Shown here one piece after another: positions 60,163 through 64,000 of a DNA stretch of 64,000 bases. Under the pieces are notes generated by a model. It saw only the letters and a program-made list of their open reading frames with translations, searched no databases and was not told the DNA's origin. The position numbers and the translations under genes are program-made. Each line of letters begins with the position of its first letter. Position 1 is the first letter of the stretch. The stretch is from Alphaproteobacteria bacterium (GTDB lineage: Bacteria > Pseudomonadota > Alphaproteobacteria > Thalassobaculales > Thalassobaculaceae), in the NCBI GenBank assembly GCA_022822665.1, contig JAJEAR010000082.1:121380-185379 (forward strand), in the 5' to 3' direction.

Positions 60163-61614
60163 ATGTCGACGCTCGTCAGCGGCAGCACGGGCGACTGGGA
60201 GGTGGTGGTGGGCCTCGAGGTTCACGCCCAGGTCCGGTCCGAGTCAAAGCTGTTTTCCGGCGCCTCGACCCGGTTCGGCGCCGAACCGAACAGCCAGGTC
60301 TCGCTGGTGGACGCCGGCATGCCCGGCATGCTGCCGGTGATCAACCGGGAGTGTGTCCGCCAGGCCGTCAGGACGGGTCTCGGTCTCGGCGCGAAGATCA
60401 ACCGGGTGAGCGTGTTCGACCGCAAGAACTACTTCTACCCGGACCTGCCCCAAGGTTACCAGATCAGCCAGTACACCCGCCCGATCGTTGGCGAGGGGTC
60501 GCTCCGGATCACCATGCCGGACGGGGAACGTGTCGTCGGCATCGAGCGCATCCACCTCGAGCAGGATGCCGGCAAGTCAATGCACGACCAGGATCCGTCG
60601 CGAAGCCTGATCGATCTCAACCGCTCCGGCGTGGCGCTCATGGAAATCGTCTCGCGCCCGGATTTGCGCTCGGGAGCGGAGGCGGCGGCATGCCTGCGCA
60701 CGCTGCGAACGCTGCTGCGGTTCCTCGGGACCTGCGACGGCAACATGCAGGAGGGATCTCTGCGGTGTGACGCCAATGTTTCCGTTCGCCGGCCCGGCGG
60801 GGAACTCGGCACCCGGTGCGAGATCAAGAACCTGAACTCGATCAGGTTCCTGCAGCAGGCCATCGAGTACGAGGCGATCCGCCAGGTCGAGGTCCTGGAA
60901 GACGGAGGCAAGATCATCCAGGAAACCCGGCTGTTCGACGCCGACCGCGGAGAAACCCGCTCCATGCGTTCGAAGGAGGACGCCCACGACTACCGCTACT
61001 TCCCGGACCCGGATCTGTTGCCGCTGGAACTGTCCGAGGATTTCATTGCCGGGATTGCCGCCTCGCTGCCGGAGTTGCCGGAAACGCGCCGGAACCGGTT
61101 TGTCTCGCAGTACGGGATCGGGGAAGCGGAAGCGGATTTCCTGGTCACGGAACCGGAAATCGCCGACTTCTTCGAAGCGCTGGCGGATGGTCGCGATCCG
61201 AAGCTCGCGGCGAACTGGCTGACGACCGAGCTGTTCGGCGCGCTGAACCGGGCCGGGCTGCCGCTCTCGAAGAGCCCGGTCGACGCCGGGACACTCGGCG
61301 GGCTGATCGATCTCGTTGCCGACGGGACGATCTCGGGGCGCAGCGCCAAGGACGTTTTCTCGGAGATGTTCGAGACCGGCCAGGCGGCGGAAACGATCGT
61401 TGATGCACGGGGCCTGCGACAGCTGTCGGACGGGGCCGCGATCGCGGCACTGGTCGACGCGGTACTGGCGGAGCATGGTGACAAGGTTGCGGAGTATCGG
61501 TCAGGCAAGGTGAAGTTGCTCGGGTTCTTCGTCGGCCAGGTCATGAAGCAGACGCGCGGGACCGCAAACCCGCAGCTGGTCAACGAGATCCTGCGCGAGC
61601 GGCTTGCCGGCTGA
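60163..61614 (+). CDS. gatB: Asp-tRNA(Asn)/Glu-tRNA(Gln) amidotransferase subunit GatB
   Basis: The 483-residue kinase/transamidase subunit that amidates misacylated tRNA. Signature parts are VVVGLEVHAQVRSESKLFSG, FDRKNYFYPDLPQGYQISQY, RIHLEQDAGKS, GVALMEIVSRPDLRSG and EDAHDYRYFPDPDLLPL. The C-terminal YqeY-like helical domain (from about residue 335) binds tRNA. GAGGGGCATGAC precedes the ATG at 60163. It ends the gatCAB operon and is followed by a RidA-family gene 24 bases later. Confidence 0.96.
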   Translation: MSTLVSGSTGDWEVVVGLEVHAQVRSESKLFSGASTRFGAEPNSQVSLVDAGMPGMLPVINRECVRQAVRTGLGLGAKINRVSVFDRKNYFYPDLPQGYQISQYTRPIVGEGSLRITMPDGERVVGIERIHLEQDAGKSMHDQDPSRSLIDLNRSGVALMEIVSRPDLRSGAEAAACLRTLRTLLRFLGTCDGNMQEGSLRCDANVSVRRPGGELGTRCEIKNLNSIRFLQQAIEYEAIRQVEVLEDGGKIIQETRLFDADRGETRSMRSKEDAHDYRYFPDPDLLPLELSEDFIAGIAASLPELPETRRNRFVSQYGIGEAEADFLVTEPEIADFFEALADGRDPKLAANWLTTELFGALNRAGLPLSKSPVDAGTLGGLIDLVADGTISGRSAKDVFSEMFETGQAAETIVDARGLRQLSDGAAIAALVDAVLAEHGDKVAEYRSGKVKLLGFFVGQVMKQTRGTANPQLVNEILRERLAG

Positions 61615-61638
61615 CCGAAGAAACAAGGAGGAAGCGCG

Positions 61639-62022
61639 ATGGCAATCGAGAGGTACATGGTTCCCGGTGAAAAGGAGCCGGTCAGTCATTACTGCCACGT
61701 TGTGCGCGCCGGAGACACCGTCTGGCTTTCGGGCATGACGGGGATGACGGCGGACGGCACCATTCCCGACGATACCGTCAGCCAGTTCAGGATCGCGCTT
61801 GACGCGATCGACCGTTGCCTGCGCCACGCGGGCGGCCGTCCCGACCAGGTGGTCAAGGTCCAGGTGTTCATGACCGATATCCGGGAACGGGAATCGATCA
61901 ACCCGATGCGGATTGCCTACTTCGGCGATCACAGGCCGGCCTCGACCCTGGTCGAGGTGTCGGCGCTTGTGGATCCGCGGATGACGGTCGAAATCGAAGC
62001 GATGGCCTGGCTCGGAGACTGA
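61639..62022 (+). CDS. RidA/YjgF family protein
   Basis: A 127-residue Rid-family protein with the usual WLSGMTGMTADGTIP and the ending VEVSALVDPRMTVEIEAMAW. The arginine that RidA uses to deaminate reactive enamine/imine intermediates (PAR in RidA) is replaced by serine in RPASTLVEV, so it is probably a different Rid subfamily and may lack this activity. An AAGGAGG ribosome site precedes its ATG, downstream of gatB on the same strand. It is convergent with the LysR gene. Confidence 0.85.
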   Translation: MAIERYMVPGEKEPVSHYCHVVRAGDTVWLSGMTGMTADGTIPDDTVSQFRIALDAIDRCLRHAGGRPDQVVKVQVFMTDIRERESINPMRIAYFGDHRPASTLVEVSALVDPRMTVEIEAMAWLGD

Positions 62023-62030
62023 GCCTGCCG

Positions 62031-62942
62031 CTATCCCCGGTTTGGCAGCCAGTACGGGGCCGGCCCGTAGGTCCGCGCCAGGAAGTCGACGAAGGCGCGG
62101 ACCTTGGGAGACAGGTGCCGGGTCGAGGGGTACACCGCGTAAATCGGCACGTCCTCGTGAACGAACTCGTCAAGCACGGGCAGCAGTCGGCCCGACTGGA
62201 CGTATTCGCCGGTCATGAACGAGGCCAGCATCGCGAGACCGCCGCCGGCCAGGACCGCGGCGAGGATCGAATCGCCGTTGTTGATCGTGACCGTGCTCCG
62301 GGTGCGGATCACCTGTTCCCTGCCGTTGACCACGAAGTGCCAGTCATTGATCGGATTGCCGTCTCCCCAGGTGACGAGATCATGCTCCAGGAGGTCATCG
62401 GGGCATTCGGGAATGCCCCGGCGCTTCAGGTAGTCCGGGGTTGCGACGATTGAACGGTGGTTGGGTGCCAGTCGGCGGGCGATGAGGCTCGAGTCCTTCA
62501 GGTGGGCGATGCGGATCGCGAGGTCGAGTCCCTCGTCGACAAGATCGGCGATGCGGTCGTTGACCTGAACCTGGACGCTGACCTCGGGATACAGCTCGAT
62601 GAACTGTGGCAGGTGGGGTGTGACATGGCGGTGCGCGAAGGTTGTCGGCGCGGTGATCTTCAGCAGCCCTCTGGGCGCCATGTGGGACAGGGAGACCGCC
62701 GCCTCGGCCTCGTCGACATCGGCGACGATCCGCTTGCACCGGTCAAAATAGGCCGACCCGACCTCGGTCACGCTGATCCGGCGCGTGGTACGGTTGAGCA
62801 GCCGGGCGCCCAAACGGTCTTCCAGCCTGGAAAGCTGCTTGCTGACCACCGAGGGCGAGATGCCCAGGCTGCGGGATGCCGCCGCGAGGCTTCCATTCTC
62901 GACAACGGCGCAATACAGACGCATCGCGGTCAGGGTATCCAT
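62031..62942 (-). CDS. LysR family transcriptional regulator
   Basis: A 303-residue LysR regulator. The HTH is at residues 1-60: AMRLYCAVVENGSLAAASRS then VSKQLSRLEDRLGARLLNRT. The effector domain shows GLLKITAPTTFAHRHVTPHL, DEGLDLAIRIA and the later AVLAGGGLAMLASFM. Its target is not evident, since no gene is divergent from it in the next kilobase. The start is ATG 62942 (MDTLTAM), with the normal N-terminus of the family. Confidence 0.92.
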   Translation of the reverse strand: MDTLTAMRLYCAVVENGSLAAASRSLGISPSVVSKQLSRLEDRLGARLLNRTTRRISVTEVGSAYFDRCKRIVADVDEAEAAVSLSHMAPRGLLKITAPTTFAHRHVTPHLPQFIELYPEVSVQVQVNDRIADLVDEGLDLAIRIAHLKDSSLIARRLAPNHRSIVATPDYLKRRGIPECPDDLLEHDLVTWGDGNPINDWHFVVNGREQVIRTRSTVTINNGDSILAAVLAGGGLAMLASFMTGEYVQSGRLLPVLDEFVHEDVPIYAVYPSTRHLSPKVRAFVDFLARTYGPAPYWLPNRG

Positions 62943-63985
62943 GGAATGCTCCGTCACGTGCAGCTGGCACTGTACGTCATGACCGACCAGGAGACACCGC
63001 TCTCCGGAACCTGCGCATAGCTGGCGGTTTCGGGGTAGATCTGCGCAGCCATGCGGTCCGGTTCCTGCTTCCCCGGGGCCCGTCGCACCCGGCTCATGCG
63101 AGCCGGGCCAGAGCGCGCCCCTCCACAGTCTGTCATCGTGGAACTCGCGGCGATCTTCTCCAGATTCCGTGCGGCGTTCCAGTCCCTTCCGAAATGGGGC
63201 GTTCCCCGTCAAGCGCGATTTTCCACAGCCGGTTGCCCAGGGTCCCTTCGTCGGCCACGAGCCTGCGCGACCGCGGCGGGCACGGCGCCCCCACGGGTGG
63301 TTGGTCCAGGAGATCCTGGAGGCCTTCACGACTTTCGTTCTGGGTTGGGTGAGTGCAACGCCCCGAGAAGGAATAGCGATCCAGGATGTGTCCATCGCCA
63401 GGCTCTCGCTTCCGTCCGTGGTCAGTACAGCGGCTGCCAACGTCATGCCTGGCCCACACGATTTCCGAGTGCCGATCTGACAGGCGCGCTCGAGCGCCAT
63501 GGGGCAGCCTGGCAAACAGGGGACACCACGTGCGTCATCGGGAACCGTGTCCCGGCGAGGGGACACCGGTGGCTCGCCACCTTCCGGCGCGGCTTTCCTC
63601 CCTTTCTGATTGAGTGCGGGTGGGATGCAGCCGCGCCTGTGCCGTGCGAAGCGCCATCGCCGATCGCGCCCTCCTTCCGGCCTGTCCGCCGACCCCTCCG
63701 GACCCGATCCCGCTGCCCCCCGAATCGCTCCGGAAACGGGTCCGAACCAGGCCGCGGCGGGTCACTGTGGGCCGGCCACCATGCCTCGCGGGTCTTCGTG
63801 AACGCGAATCCGGCGTAAAATTCATGCATAAAACACTTATATAACACAACTATTCACGTACATTTCATTTAATATTTGCCATACTGCTCCCGGCTGCGGT
63901 CCGGACCGCGGCGCGACGGCGCATCGGAGGGTTCCTCCGGGGCACAGGGTTCGTTCGGGTCGAGTTTTGCCTGGGGGTGGACAGC
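62943..63985. other. Kilobase without a convincing gene, ending in an AT-rich block
   Basis: About 1040 bases upstream of the LysR gene. Open frames exist on both strands (for example 63169-63480 and 63051-63818 on plus) but have no motifs. From about 63815 to 63890 the sequence turns sharply AT-rich, then returns to GC-rich; this resembles the promoter region of a gene beginning at the right edge. No RNA gene was recognised. Confidence 0.4.
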
Positions 63986-64000
63986 ATGTTCGAGACGACG
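63986..64000 (+). CDS. Possible start of a gene cut by the window edge
   Basis: ATG at 63986 starts MFETT and continues past the edge. It is preceded by a GGGGGTGG purine-rich segment about ten bases upstream and by the AT-rich block further up. Only five codons are visible, so this is a guess. Confidence 0.25.

Noticed and set aside
63169..63480. 103-codon plus-strand frame with a less shadow-like C-terminal half
   Set aside because: The later part looks more protein-like than its neighbours, but no family or coupling evidence supports it.
63051..63818. Long plus-strand open frame of 255 codons
   Set aside because: Translation is rich in Arg, Pro and Gly with no motif, and other frames in this stretch are equally open because of high GC content.
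1..64000. CRISPR arrays, tRNA and rRNA genes, complete insertion sequences
   Set aside because: None was seen by eye on either strand; a covariance-model scan would be decisive for tRNAs and small RNAs.

Overview
The window is GC-rich bacterial chromosome with dense, mostly co-directional gene blocks. It reads as an alphaproteobacterium, perhaps Rhodospirillales-like. This is inferred from the Rrf2-sufBCDS-DUF59-sufA operon, the ruvX/gatCAB neighbourhood, a TRAP transporter with CaiB, amidase and acyl-CoA genes, and a PhaZ-type polyhydroxyalkanoate depolymerase. No rRNA, tRNA or CRISPR array was found by eye.

Layout. 0-6.6 kb: a secreted vWA-like protein, a sugar-acid pair (SMP-30 lactonase plus mandelate-racemase-type dehydratase), an unknown membrane protein with a cytochrome P450, and a DMT exporter. 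6.7-12.8 kb: a complete SUF iron-sulfur operon behind its own Rrf2 regulator and a good promoter. 13.3-17.5 kb: an AT-richer accessory island with a three-gene overlapping cassette (toxin-like, HTH, unknown), a PIN/antitoxin pair, two tiny coupled genes and a serine resolvase wrecked by several frameshifts. 17.9-34.5 kb: glnS, then catabolic genes (tandem hot-dog thioesterase, MFS, amidase, amidohydrolase, enoyl-CoA hydratase, an ACAD/phosphotransferase/DUF6285 triad, DapA-family lyase, PHA depolymerase, sulfatase, split transketolase, GST).

35.0-38.1 kb: a second low-GC island with an AlbA_2/HATPase regulator, a probable dual-OB protein and two consecutive DUF488 proteins. It looks like a transferred conflict or defence-type module and is the best candidate here for an undescribed system. 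38.6-46.5 kb: oxidoreductases, hydrolases (one with an in-frame amber codon), a glutaredoxin-DinB fusion, an MFS protein divergent from a HlyD-type adaptor, and a DnaQ-like exonuclease. 46.6-57.5 kb: a transport and catabolism region with an amidase, a hydrolase-fold protein lacking its serine, a DUF1445 hydro-lyase, a full TRAP transporter, hydrolase, SDR, ATC-hydrolase-like protein, CaiB transferase and YbdK ligase. 57.8-62.9 kb: ruvX, gatCAB, a RidA-family protein and a LysR regulator. The last kilobase has no convincing gene until a possible start at the edge.

The catabolic genes suggest a heterotroph that imports organic acids by TRAP and processes amides, lactones, sulfate esters and CoA thioesters. 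glnS and gatCAB in one window imply both a direct and a transamidation route for amide aminoacyl-tRNAs. All functions are read from motifs and context; no database search was possible.
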